DNA of 64,000 nt from positions 6,138,001 through 6,202,000 of the forward strand of contig NC_068569.1 in NCBI RefSeq assembly GCF_025698545.1. Reading direction: 5' to 3'. The stretch is from Gossypium raimondii (lineage: Eukaryota > Streptophyta > Magnoliopsida > Malvales > Malvaceae). Positions 1-11,376 of this stretch are shown here, in pieces (the stretch's first letter is position 1; the number at the start of each line of letters is the position of its first letter). The position numbers were made by a program, and so were the translations under genes. The notes under the pieces were generated by a model. The model was not told the DNA's origin, did not search any database, and was given only the letters and a program-made list of their open reading frames with translations.

Positions 1-1092
1 AATTTTCAATTGCCTGCTATAGATTCATATTTTCCATGTTAATATTTAATTTCTTTTAAATTTTGCATGATTAGATCTTTTAAATAATAATAATAATACC
101 ATCGTTCTTTCTTTCTTTTCTTTTTCCTTTTTTAAAAAAAACGTTGTAAATTATATAGAAAATTTGGTCTAACCTAATCCGAAAGCTGAAAAATCAATGT
201 GATTTTAAATCATTATTCAATAGAGAAGAATTTTGACTAGCTTCGGACTTTCGAAACTTGGAATTAATTATCATTAATGTAGGTTGATTGAATGAAAATG
301 TGGCTTATGATTTTCCAGAGCTCTGAATGCAATTTTTCTTTCTTAAAAAAAGAAAAGAAAAAAAGAGGGTAGATATGTGAGATGATTTGTTTGAGATAAG
401 TTGCTATCATGAATTGATATATAGCCATCCATCCACGGGTTGATTAGTCTACCAATATAAGCAGTGTTTGAAAGCCTCCCCATTTGAATATGACGAAGAA
501 ACAGTGTTTAAATTCCATGTGAATGTATTAAATTTTAGCTAACAAAGTCACAAGCATTACTATCACGCACTAACATACTACCGAGCCAAAGCTGTTCACA
601 CCAATGGCAATCCGGTCATCATTGTTAATCTATTTCGTTTATATAATAAAATAAAATGACCTAAAGTATACAATAGAGAACTCAATTAATGCACATTTTT
701 GGTCCTCTTAATCTTCATCCAGATTGTTACGTAGGTGAATGAGAGTTTATGAGAAAATTGCTCATAGCATCATAAAGAATCACATCCATTCTCTGTTAAG
801 TTCAGAGTTCTAAGTTTGGAACTACATCTTATGCAAATTCCCCTAATTCCCAACATGTAATAACACCAGATGATTAGTTAGCGTCAAAGCAGCTAAGTCA
901 TTTAAAAATTATGATGGACAATCTATATTGTTCAAAGCTTCACTGCTTCATTTTAAAAGAGGTGGATAGGATAAGAGGGGTTGAAAGAAGCCATATAACT
1001 TACAACTTCAAACTTGCACTTGCATGAGTAAACAAGCATTTTACAAACACCAACACACCGCAATCGCAACACATCTTTTGAGATATCATAGC
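1..1092. other. AT-rich intergenic, no gene seen
   Basis: This stretch lies downstream of the coiled-coil protein gene that ends at 1093. It is AT-rich, has no long open frame and no motif I recognise. The last part (roughly 850-1092) is probably 3' untranslated sequence of the neighbouring gene, but no cleavage site can be fixed from sequence alone. Confidence 0.5.
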
Positions 1093-2256
1093 CTAGTCCT
1101 CCAAGATTTGCTGCCTCTCGAGCTCGAGAACATGTTCAGTTAAATGGCTTATAGTGTCATTTGTCTTGTTATTGCCCTTGCACTGCAAAAGTTGCTGCTG
1201 AAGGCTCCGCACAAGTTCCTGAAGTCTCTGAATGTTCTTCTCTTGTGATAAGATGATCTGCAACAAATGAAAGATTAGAAGTTAATCACAAGTAGAATAG
1301 CCGGCAAAAGATATGTATCATACCAAAAACATAACTTCATTATAATTTGCCTTTTCCCAGTAGCATATTGTAAAGGAAATAGCAATGCTCATTCATGGAT
1401 AAGTGAATATGTGGCACCATAATTAGTTTCAAAATGAAATCAAGACTATCCAACAGATGCGACAACAGATAAAAGCAAGAATCATTTTATCAACAGAAAT
1501 GGAACGTGCTATATCACATTTATGGCTTTTCCTCAATGAAAAGCTTCCCACGACAACTATGTCGAGCTTTGAAGGTAAAACCTGTGTAAAATGCCAGGTT
1601 AATCACTAAACATAACAGGTTCTCTTGAGGAAAAGATGTAAACCTCAGCAGGAAAACAAGAAGCATCAGCAATATTTCCAACAATTTATTTACTATAATA
1701 GCTGCTAAAGCCCATTAACAAGAAGTATCGGTAAACTGTCTGGATATAATGGATCATATGATCTTGAACATAAATCCTGAATATAAAGATAAAACTCAAA
1801 GAAACAAAGTGCAATGTTGTAGAAAAGAAATTGCTAAATAGGGATGGAAAAACTTTATATTTTACAAGAACTAACCTCCTACACTAGAATAAACCAACAT
1901 CAGCAAGCTGATAAGAAAATGAATACAGAAAAAAGGTTTTGGAATTAAGCATATAGTAAAAACTACACATATATTACACCAATATAAAATGTGTACATTT
2001 GAAAGCAACTAATGTCATTATTCAACTGTTTTCTATCAACAACACAAAGTTCAAAATTTCACTTACGAACCAGAAAAATGTAAGAACTTGCTACCTTTTC
2101 CTTCACAGCTTCTTCCCTTCTGGAAATTTGTTGCTGCTTCGGAGTAACACTAGGGGTCATGTCAAAGTCAACAATTTGATGTCTCCACTCAAACTGGGAG
2201 GTCATTATGAGTATAAGCAATAGGAAAACAAGTAACATGGGTCTTGAAATCGCCAT
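1093..2256 (-). CDS. small membrane-anchored coiled-coil protein (108 aa), function unknown
   Basis: Two coding exons, 2095-2256 and 1093-1257, join in phase 0 across an intron with GT donor at 2094 and CAG acceptor at 1258-1260, giving 108 residues. Residues 1-20 (MAISRPMLLVFLLLILIMTS) form an uncleaved-looking signal anchor. The rest is hydrophilic: a short linker, then from about residue 40 a coiled coil (QQQISRREEAVKEK, then SQEKNIQRLQELVRSLQQQL) running to the C-terminus. The product resembles short plant 'transmembrane protein' entries with the same layout; no biochemical role is known to me. An in-frame ATG at 2304 would add 16 residues but sits before a likely splice acceptor, so I chose 2256. 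A 5' UTR intron is likely: GTAAGT donor at 2803 and ACAG acceptor at 2274-2276, removing about 530 bp. Confidence 0.8.
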
Positions 2257-2273
2257 GTAACTCCCTATAAAAC

Positions 2274-2860
2274 CTGTAATAATTAAAGGAGAAGAAAAAC
2301 TCACATTCAGATTTCGTTAAAACCATATCATAAACACCCCTTCAATTAAGTGACAGTGGGAATACCGAAAATTCAACGATCTATAGTTTGTTCAATCTAA
2401 GCACTTGATAAATCATGAGATGGATATTCATATAGAATACGCAGTAATTTCATAATAAACTAAACCCTAACACCTAAAAATTACCTAAAAGCAACTCTTA
2501 ACGGTCAATTTCAGCTCAAAACCTCAACTTTCTGCTTGGTTGCTGAGAAATTTAAGGACAGGACAACTCAAGCAAAAGAAGAAATTCCACTTCTACTTTT
2601 TCTATCATCCATATTAGCTAAGGGAAGTGAAAATTAATCATTTATAAGGAACTCCAAGTAGCATAAAAAAAGAAACCTTCTCAGTAAACGGCATTTCGCT
2701 TTTCCTGAATTTCCTTAACAACAAAAAGAGAAACCTAATTTTAGTATCGTCGATGAAAATACGCGACTAATTGAAAAAGAAAAAAGAAGTGAGAACAACT
2801 TACAAATTAAAGAGGATAAGAAAACCCTAAATCCATGATGGATCAGCACATACCCGATTC
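2274..2860 (-). promoter_or_regulatory. probable 5' UTR intron and leader with telo-box
   Basis: Read on the minus strand, a consensus GTAAGT donor (2803-2798) and an acceptor CAG (2276-2274) bound a likely 530-bp leader intron in front of the 108-aa protein gene. AAACCCTAA-type telo-boxes lie at about 2820-2829 in the first leader exon and at 2461-2470 inside the intron. Telo-boxes are common near the 5' ends of plant housekeeping genes; that they act here is inference. Confidence 0.4.
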
Positions 2861-3233
2861 CCCCTGTGGAAGTTTAAGTGATATATGAAGGATCAACACA
2901 TATTTTGTTTTTTTTTTTGTTTTCCTTCTTTTTGAGTTGGATTTTCCTTTTTCCTAGTAAAGAATAAAGCAACTGTTAATGGCGCAAAATTAGAGTTCCA
3001 TAAAGAACGAAAAAGTTTCCGTTAATTTTAGTGTTATATTAAGATAAATTGGGTAAACTACACATATAACCATTCAACTATCAAAATTTTATTTTAAGCA
3101 CTTAAAATAAATTTTTTTTTGTAATTTTAGCACTTGAATTACATAATTCGTTGTTTTTTGTTACTCCCATTAAAAACTTTAACTGAAATATGATATGATT
3201 TACCCATACAAAAATCAAAACAAAATAATAGAA

Positions 3234-3607
3234 AGGTTAATATATAATGTTAGTCCCTGTACTTGTAAGAATTTGAGATTTGGTCCTATACTTCAAAAAG
3301 AGTTAAAAAATTAATTCTGTTAAATTTTAATTTAAAATCCTAGTTCAATTATTATCGTGTTAGTAGTGGTAGTTTCTATTACAATTTGTTAATTTAACAT
3401 CTTTATTTTCTATCAATCATATGCTACGCCATATGAGAACTGTTTAATCAAAATTCTAAGTTGGAAAATTTTGTCAAAAACACTTATGATTTTAATAATT
3501 GAAATGAGATTTTTAATTAAAATTGAACTTAATTTTAACCTTTTTAAGTATAAAGACTAAATCTCTAATTTTATCAAAGTATAAGGACTAATAGCAAATT
3601 TTAACCT
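3234..3607. mobile_element. MITE with about 85-bp inverted ends and a 7-8 bp target duplication
   Basis: The left end (AGGTTAATATATAATGTTAG, continuing as a 'tagtccctgtactt' sequence) recurs inverted at the right end. The inverted arms run for about 85 bp with moderate divergence. The element is flanked on both sides by the direct repeat TAATAGAA (3226-3233 and 3607-3614), which fixes the ends. About 370 bp long, no coding capacity. The 7-8 bp duplication would suit a hAT-type element; family assignment is inference. Confidence 0.75.
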
Positions 3608-3614
3608 AATAGAA

Positions 3615-5698
3615 AACACTAAATTTGGGCCAAAACTCTCAGGCCCACCTTTCGGCAAACTAATTATGGAGGTGAAAAGAAAATTTTAATATCAAAATAA
3701 TATTTATAGAAGAAAATCTAACAATTGAATTTACAAGCTACACATAAATAAACTTTCATTAAGTCTCAAATTCAAAATCAATCCATAGATATTTAATTTT
3801 TTATTACTTTATTTAAAAAAATCATATAAAAGAATTCCATTGAAGTATGTCTATATTGGATGAAAATCCATTGCCCCTTATTTGTGCCATTGTGTGTGCC
3901 GCTCCAATCATGGTTTGACATGTGGATTATATTAATATTTCATTAATTATTAATCATTATAGGTTTGTTTTTTTTTTTTAAATGTCTAAAATTACCGATA
4001 GCCCCTTCTCAACTACAAATGGCAGGATTATACGCGTTGAAATCATTGACAATAATGTCCATGCCAATCAAATTAAGATTCAATAGTGGGAAAAATTGAA
4101 GAGTAATTTAGTAGGCAAAAAAGTTTTTAGGTTTCATTGGTTGAATTCATTGATTAAGAAAATCATCATTGTTCCCCATTATGTTCAAGTTTGGGTATTT
4201 TTTTATATTTAATCTGATCTCTTTTGATTACTGTTTAGATAGTTAGGTATAAATCTCTTTTCATTAAATTTTTGAATTGCTGATTTGTAGGCTCCAGATG
4301 TTTGTTCATATTTCAAGAAGATGGAGAACTAATAGACATATTTGAAATGCACTGATCTTCAATATAAAAGTTTCTTTTGGTATCTTGCTTCCTGTTTTGC
4401 TGATGATGCCATTTTATTTGAAGGTGGCTGTCAAGCAGATTAATGATTCTTGGTGCAAATAAAACCATGAGTTTGTTGGAGCTTCAAATAGGATTGACAA
4501 GTCTTCTTGTATGAATACCAGACTCATCTTTTTATGACTCTATTTTCAATAATATGAGTAGACCTGTTTCTGTTACATTGATTCTTTGCTTTTCCTGTCT
4601 TTGTTCATCATCTCTAATAACATTTCCCAAGGTTCTTCACAAAAGTGTCCGAGTTTTTCTGCTATCATAGCAGATAACATTTACTACAAGCAAAATGTAA
4701 ACTTTATCTTGACAGGATACCAGCTCTGTGTGCGTAAGCCATCTAACAAAATTGAGTAAATTGTTGAATTTGTAATTTGACCACAACAAAGAGTTGTTGT
4801 ACATTCGAGAGTCAGGAACGAGTCCCTTTTGAGTCATTTCATTAGAGTTTTAGTACTTCATTTGTCCTATAAATTTTTGTAAAAATCCATTGTAACTAAA
4901 TACATTAGGTTTACAACCATCAAATCAAAAAACCTTTCTCACCCCATCCATTTCATTCAACACCTCAATAAGCCATGAGCTCTCCTTTCAACCATACCTA
5001 GAACTCATTGTTGTTTGAGCTCATAAATATCTCATATCACAAAATCCTGAAGATGCTTAAAACATAGTGGTATAAATTGATGGACAAGTCCAGAGTATTA
5101 CTCTCAATAACTCTGTCTACACTGTTGGAAATGTTTGAGAATGAAGCTATCTGCATATAGAGAATAGTCTTCCTTTTTTTTTTTAGGCCTTGATGAATTT
5201 CAAGTATGAATTAAAAAGTCAATCAGTTCTCCATCTTTGTGAACTATGAGCAAACATGGTGAGCTTTCAAATGAGCAATACCAAAACAAGTCAATTATTT
5301 CTCTATCAAAACAGATTAGATTACAGAAAAAAGAAAAAGACCAAAACTTGAACATTGTTGGGAACAGTGATTCTTGATTTTTGGATGACGAATCAAACCC
5401 AGAAAAAGAAGTTTGAAAATAATTTTTTTGGCGAAGAGAAAGAAATCGCACCATCCTCTTTTGCTCTTCAAATTTGTAGGCAACTTATAATAAAATATTA
5501 ATATAATCCACATGTCGAATCATGATTGGAGGGGCACACATAGGAGCAGGGGATTTTTCTCCAGTTTATATATATATATATTTTTAAAAAAATATGTATC
5601 TGCAAAATTAAATCTCCGTAATCGAATGATGTGTCAAAATTGAACCTTTTAGAACAAAAAAGATGGAGGAAATATTAGATGATGCATAAGATTCAATG
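3615..5698. other. AT-rich intergenic, no gene recognised
   Basis: Between the MITE and the 3' end of the NAC gene I see no convincing open frame. Short frames at 4637-4837 and 5200-5513 have no recognisable motif and no splice partners. A somewhat less AT-rich stretch at about 4270-4900 could be transcribed or be a decayed gene, but nothing in its six frames can be named. A (TA)n tract lies at 5569-5581. Confidence 0.45.
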
Positions 5699-8600
5699 TC
5701 ACAAGTTGTTCAACAAAGTGGCATATATCTGAAGCTTTTTACAGGCTTGGAACCCTCCTAATAAAACTGTAAGAAACAAAGCCACCAAAGTAAGGATGAC
5801 AAAAGTTGCATAAATGAAGCGGAGATTGGCAGTCGACGGCGCAAACAAAGATAACAACCATTTTGGTGAGTCCCCAGACTTGGGAGATGTTAGTTTGTCA
5901 ATTGACATCTCCCCAACACCCCGTTCTAACTCTGTCGATGCTTTTGCAGCCACCACATAGTCTGCTGCTTTAGGCTTCCTCAATTTGATTCTCCGGTTTG
6001 CCGTGCCCTGTAAATGGGCTACATGGGGTTCATTCTCTTTCCTTGGCTGCTCACGTCTCCTCTGACCCGCGTCTGAACTGCTCGCAATCCTAGGCGAGAT
6101 ATCTGGTCTAGCTGACAAGGGTGTTTCATCAAGCTTGATTATATCATCTTTCAGTATCTCAGCAAAGTAATCTTCTTCAGCATCGGAATCCTGGAATTTT
6201 AAGCAAAAACATATCAGAATCCCGGGGGGTTTCCACAATCAGAAGTACGAAATTGAGTTCATATGCATGAATACTATGTGGTACCAGGATAACTTCTTAT
6301 GAACAAACCTTCTGAGGTGTAGAAGAGTCTGTTGCTCCGACTTCATTGGAAAGTTTTTGCTCGGATTCGGATGCGGAATCGAATTGCTCAATAGAATGAG
6401 AATCGTAACTACTAGTACCCTTCTTCAAATAGGCTTTGTCCCCTTTGTAAGTGCCAGTCTGGTCAGCACCACCATTTGAGGTAGCACAGTTGCTGTCACG
6501 TATAGGTGACAACTGCGGTGCATTCCGAGGAGCCCGGCTTGATGTGTTATTCAGACGAAACTCACTATTCTTCCTGAGGCGGCAAACAACTAGGGAATCC
6601 TACAAATTCACAAAGCAAATGTCACAAATAATTTCAAGATCAATTGTTGACTAAATATCTTCCCATCAAAAACCCCATAATAGCAATCGAAATCAACCAA
6701 GAACTGCATGCATTATTAACTGCGTAGATATAAGCATATTGCTTGACTACAAATATGAACTTGCGACATATTTCTCCCTGATACTAGTGCCAACCATTGT
6801 CTTCGAGTTAATTACCCTTTCTTGTCTTGTTATTAGATTATCTGACTAGTCTATTCGCACAGTTTCCAATTCGAAACAGCTAGTAAATTTTGCTGTATTC
6901 GGGAAGAAAAAAATGCTTCAGTAGGATAGGTTCTACAGCTTCTAAAACATATGCTAGCAATTTTTGTTCATGCCTTCTAACTATGTTTGTTCATTTAACT
7001 CGTCATTTTCTCTTAAGTACTCACATCTATGTCTGACAAATCCAAACATGAGCATAGAGGTATGGTCTTTCAAATATATGAAAAGATAGAACAAAAATGC
7101 AACATCTTGAGTAAATACCCTTAGATTGGAACCATCATACATCTAATAATTATGAAGACAAATCACCTGGGACTTCCCATTCATGCAATATTCATGCATG
7201 ATCCATTCTGTTCTTTCCCCTTTTGGTGCACGACCTGTGTGGAACACTAGAGTTCTTTTCGTACCAATCACGTTAGAACCCGACTTGACATTACGTTCTT
7301 TCCCTGTGGCTTTCCAGTAACCCTGTTCGGTTGCGCGTCTACTTTGTGAACCGTTTGGATACTTCCTCCCACGAGCACAGAAGAAGAACCACTCGTTATC
7401 CGACTTTATGACAGATTTGTCTGGATAGAGAAAAACTACCAGAAATTAGTGACAACAACCTAAGGAAAAAAGAAATCTGGAAATAAAAGAACTCTACCGG
7501 AATGTAAACAATTATCTGCAGCATGCAAAAGACAATCCAGATGCTAATTGTGTAATTGCACAACAGAAACACAGCCGGATAGTGGGCATCTTAGATATCC
7601 AAATACGTAACCCAATGAAGACATTTTACCTAAAATTAGGTAATTAAGATACCATTCTCCAGACAAAAGTAGAAAACATCCTACACTTAACAGCTGCTAG
7701 CCTTCTTTGCAATTAACCAATCTCTATATCGAAGCGCAAATTAAGGTTCCATTCTTCCTGCTACATCAATTTTATTTGTGTTTTAATCAATTAATGGAAG
7801 TAATTTGAGAAATTTCAGTACATCAATCAATCCAAACATTAACGAAGAAAAAAAGTAGACTGTGCATAACTAAAAGGGAAAGTTTGAACTTTTCTACGTG
7901 AAGTAAAACAGGATATGAGAAACAATACAAGTTTACAACAGACTCATACATCATAATATTGGTGAGGCATCAATAAAACTCTCTCAAATTTTACGGCCAC
8001 ACATGATCTAAATTAGATGACAACTTGGGCCACCTTGAATTCTAATTTTGGAAACAGTGATTTTCAACTGCTAGGAAGATAAGGTGATAGTCACGGAAAG
8101 CACTCAATTCATTAGGTAAACCTCTCAAAAGTCAAAACACAGGTTTCAATGCCAAGGCTAAATTGTTTCCACACTACTTTCTACCCTATAGGTTTCATTA
8201 AACTTATGCAAAGCCATATTTTCTAAAGAACTAAAAACTTACAAACCAGAAACAGTAGCATTGCTAATTTGGCATCAATGTTCAATTTCCTATTCATCAC
8301 TACCTCTCTCTCTGTCTCTCTTTTGTTTTTACTCTGTTCCTAATTGAAAAGACAAATTAACTCAACTACAAATTATAGGTCTACACTTTTCCTTGTTTTG
8401 CATTATGTTTTAAAAGAAAGAGAAAAGCAGCAAAATGACAACCGCATAACTTTTTCAGTATCAGCTCAAATCATGTCTGGGTTTCTACAGAAGGAAATAG
8501 CTTTAAAAAGCAAAATTAACAGTATTAGAGTACTGCAGTTTTCAAACATCTTCATCAACATACAAGCTTCACCGCAAGGGGCAAAGAAGAGCAGGAATCT

Positions 8601-8853
8601 GTAAGACTGCAATATGTGTGTGATTCTAAAGTTGTGTGAAGTAAGGAAGCAAACCTGGTAAGTCCCAAGGCTCATATCTACAAATTTCAATCTCAGGAAT
8701 GACCTCAACACACTTCTCATAGCCCTCCAGCTTCTTTGTCAAGTAGTAAGAAATCAATTCAACATCAGTTGGTGAAAATCTAAACCCTGGAAACATTGAA
8801 GAAGCTTCTATAGACATCTGGGTTTCTCTTGAAACACCTTCACCTGCCATCAC
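5699..8853 (-). CDS. NTL8: membrane-tethered NAC transcription factor, NTL8/NAC040-like
   Basis: Four exons, 8655-8853, 7167-7420, 6309-6599 and 5699-6190, join in frame to 411 residues. The NAC domain covers about residues 15-165: subdomain [19 protein letters not shown], subdomain [12 protein letters not shown] split by intron 1, then [20 protein letters not shown], the DNA-binding core [10 protein letters not shown], and VVCRLRKN at the start of exon 3. An acidic middle ([14 protein letters not shown]) is shared with Arabidopsis NTL8, which also starts [26 protein letters not shown]. A hydrophobic helix at about residues 371-395 lies just before a 16-residue tail, typical of NAC factors held in the ER or plasma membrane and freed by proteolysis; NTL8 acts in salt-stress control of germination and flowering (family knowledge). 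The start at 8853 (MMAGEG) is the first ATG; MSIEASS is a possible internal start. NAC060 or NAC089 orthology is the alternative. Confidence 0.92.
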
Positions 8854-9310
8854 CCTACCTATACTAACTTTTCCTTCTCCTCCCTTTCTTTTTTTGTTCT
8901 TTCTTTTTTTACTTCTGTGTTTGGCGTTTACGTTAAAACATTAAATGGAGCAATTTTTTTTTTTTTAAAAAAGGTCTTGTTTCTTGGACTTGTTCTTGTA
9001 AGTCCTGTTGAGTTGAGTAGGACGTTGTTGTTTTTGGGTTTCTTTTGCCTTTTTTTTTTTTTTGCTTTTGGTTTGGATAACTTTCGGCTTTGAATGAAAA
9101 ATAAAGGGTCAGTTCGGAGAGGTGGTGTGCTGTCTGTGCTTTGCCTTTGCCTTTTTGGGGGGTTTGGAGGGTTTAAGGGTCTGTCTGAGTGTGGTGGGAT
9201 GGAAGTGAGAGAGATGTCTGATTGTAGCAAATGTGAAACTTGGGGCCGAAGTGAAAGCCACGTTCGACAGTTGGTACGGACGGCGGTCGTCACATGACAT
9301 CCCACGTGGT
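8854..9310 (-). promoter_or_regulatory. promoter region of the NAC gene
   Basis: Directly upstream of the NAC start codon the plus strand has long T-runs (8949-8963, 9049-9063) and, further out, a relatively G-rich stretch (9110-9300). An ACGT-core element, CCACGT, occurs at 9302-9307. No clear TATA box is seen at the usual distance. Overlapping short frames on both strands here have no family features. Confidence 0.35.
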
Positions 9311-11376
9311 TTTGGACTCATTCAATTTCCATTACTTTTTCCTATTTTAAATCTCCATAAAAAAAAGATTAATTTTTACTAAATTCCATTATTTTTAATA
9401 TACGAATCATATATATAAGTTACGAAATTATATGGGAAAAAATAGATAATATATTGAAATTTTTATATAAAAATTTAAAGAAAAGAATATTTACGAATTT
9501 TAAATAATAATAATATATATATATATATAAAATAAGGATAACAGGAAATAAAGCAGTAAATGAGATTCTTTTTACTGCTCACACAATCCTTAACAATTAA
9601 GTAGTAAGTAGTGTGATGAAAAGGATTGAAGTGTTAAAAGATTCTTCGTAACATAGTGTAAAGTGGAGTCATTTGCAAAACAACAAGTAGAAATGGGTGC
9701 GTAGGCTGGATATCGGAAGGATCCAAGCTGTCCCCAAAAACAGTTTTGCAGAAATTACTCGCCATTGATTTAGTCAACTGTCACATTTCGGTTCCTAAAA
9801 CCTGCCTACTTGCCACTCTCGTAAAACGTGACTTTATTCAATATCAATTTTATTAATTTTTATTGAATAACTTAAACTAAATTAATAAAAGAAATTTCAA
9901 GATTGATGGTGTTGTCTTAATTTTTATTTTGATTGAAATGAAAAGTTAGAGGGTCTAGAAATTTTAGTGCCATAGATTTGTGACTTGTATGGATTAAATT
10001 GTAATATTAAGTTTATTTTAAATTTTAAATAAATAATATAATTAACATTTGGTCAAATGAGTTTAAATATTACATATTCTTCTTAATGCATAAAGAAAGT
10101 AAAAGATTTCCTAAAAAAACAAAGTCAATATTTACATATTTAAAATTTTCAACATTTCCTTTAAAACAATAATGGACATAATAATGCTTTTTCCTTAATT
10201 TTAGAAATATGTAATTTGATTGATTTTATTTTATTCATATATTAATATGAATTTTTTTTAATGGAATCCAATTTAAATCAATGGTCGTTATTGGAAGATA
10301 GAAAAGAGATAATTCCCTCCATCGGATTAGAACACGTCATTAATTGCCTTCCCTGAAAAAAAAGTGCACCTTTTAAGGCTAAATTTCCATATACTGCCAG
10401 GAAGGAAGGATGTTCTTGGAATTTATGGTTTTGAACTGTTTTACTAATTAAAATGTGAGAAAAGTTCTAATTAGATATGAGAAATCGTAATGTTGCATAT
10501 TATGCGAAAGATGTTGGTTCCCAGGAACGTAAGTGAAGGGTTAGGAATGGCAGGCAACAATGAAATGAACACGAAACAGTGCGGTTGTCAACGAAGAAAA
10601 AAAAATGAAAAAACAGTTATGGTGGATGAAAGAGAGGAGTGAGAAACGTTGAGAACTGTTATAGTTATACAAGAATTGAGCCTTGTTTATTAAACAACCT
10701 TTGGATGGGTTAGCATGGAATGAACATCACTTCAATGATGTTCAGCAAATGCATGTTGTTCTAATAATTCAAGATGAGACTTGCAAGAGTAACATCCCTA
10801 AGGCCGGCCTGGAGAAAGAAGAGGACAATGTTTGAGTTATGATACAACCCATGTGAGCTGTTGGATTTCTTGTCAAAATGTATGTTGAAAAGACATTCAA
10901 ATCAACACTATTTGATGGGGATTAACTCACATGGATGATGTCGACTTGGTATGTATTTTATATAGAATACCAACTAACATGTTGGAAATAATTGACAAAT
11001 AAAACATACACTATTCTTTCTGCTCTTTTCTTTTTCTGTCAATTTCTTGGAGTATTATATAATGGTTAGTCTTAATCCTCTCTCAATCATTAACTTATTC
11101 TGTCTAAATAAGTTCTCATTTGAGTCGTCATTATTTCATAATTGAGTCGTGGTTTGGTCATCGTTGTTGGACTTTGAGAGTCGGAATTTGAACCAAAATT
11201 AAAATTAAGATTTTGCCAAACTGTGAACTCGTAGCACTAATTTGTATCCATAAATTATATCAAATTCATAGAGTCTTAAAAGTCTATCTACAGTCTGGTT
11301 TTCTGGAAGCTTGGCAATTGATGAACATAAACAAAGTAGTTAACAAAGCATAATAATAACAAAGCTGCCTCTTTTC
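9311..11376. other. AT-rich intergenic, no gene seen
   Basis: About 2 kb between the NAC promoter and the 3' end of the coiled-coil gene. Contains a (TA)n tract near 9514-9529. No open frame over 60 codons with recognisable features on either strand and no clear TIR pair found by eye. Confidence 0.5.

Noticed and set aside
4270-4900. Less AT-rich stretch that looked like a possible spliced gene
   Set aside because: No frame gives a recognisable peptide, and the splice-like sites do not link open frames.
8928-9321. Overlapping frames of 70-125 codons on both strands upstream of the NAC gene
   Set aside because: They arise from a locally G-rich promoter stretch, lack motifs and are not linked by splice sites.
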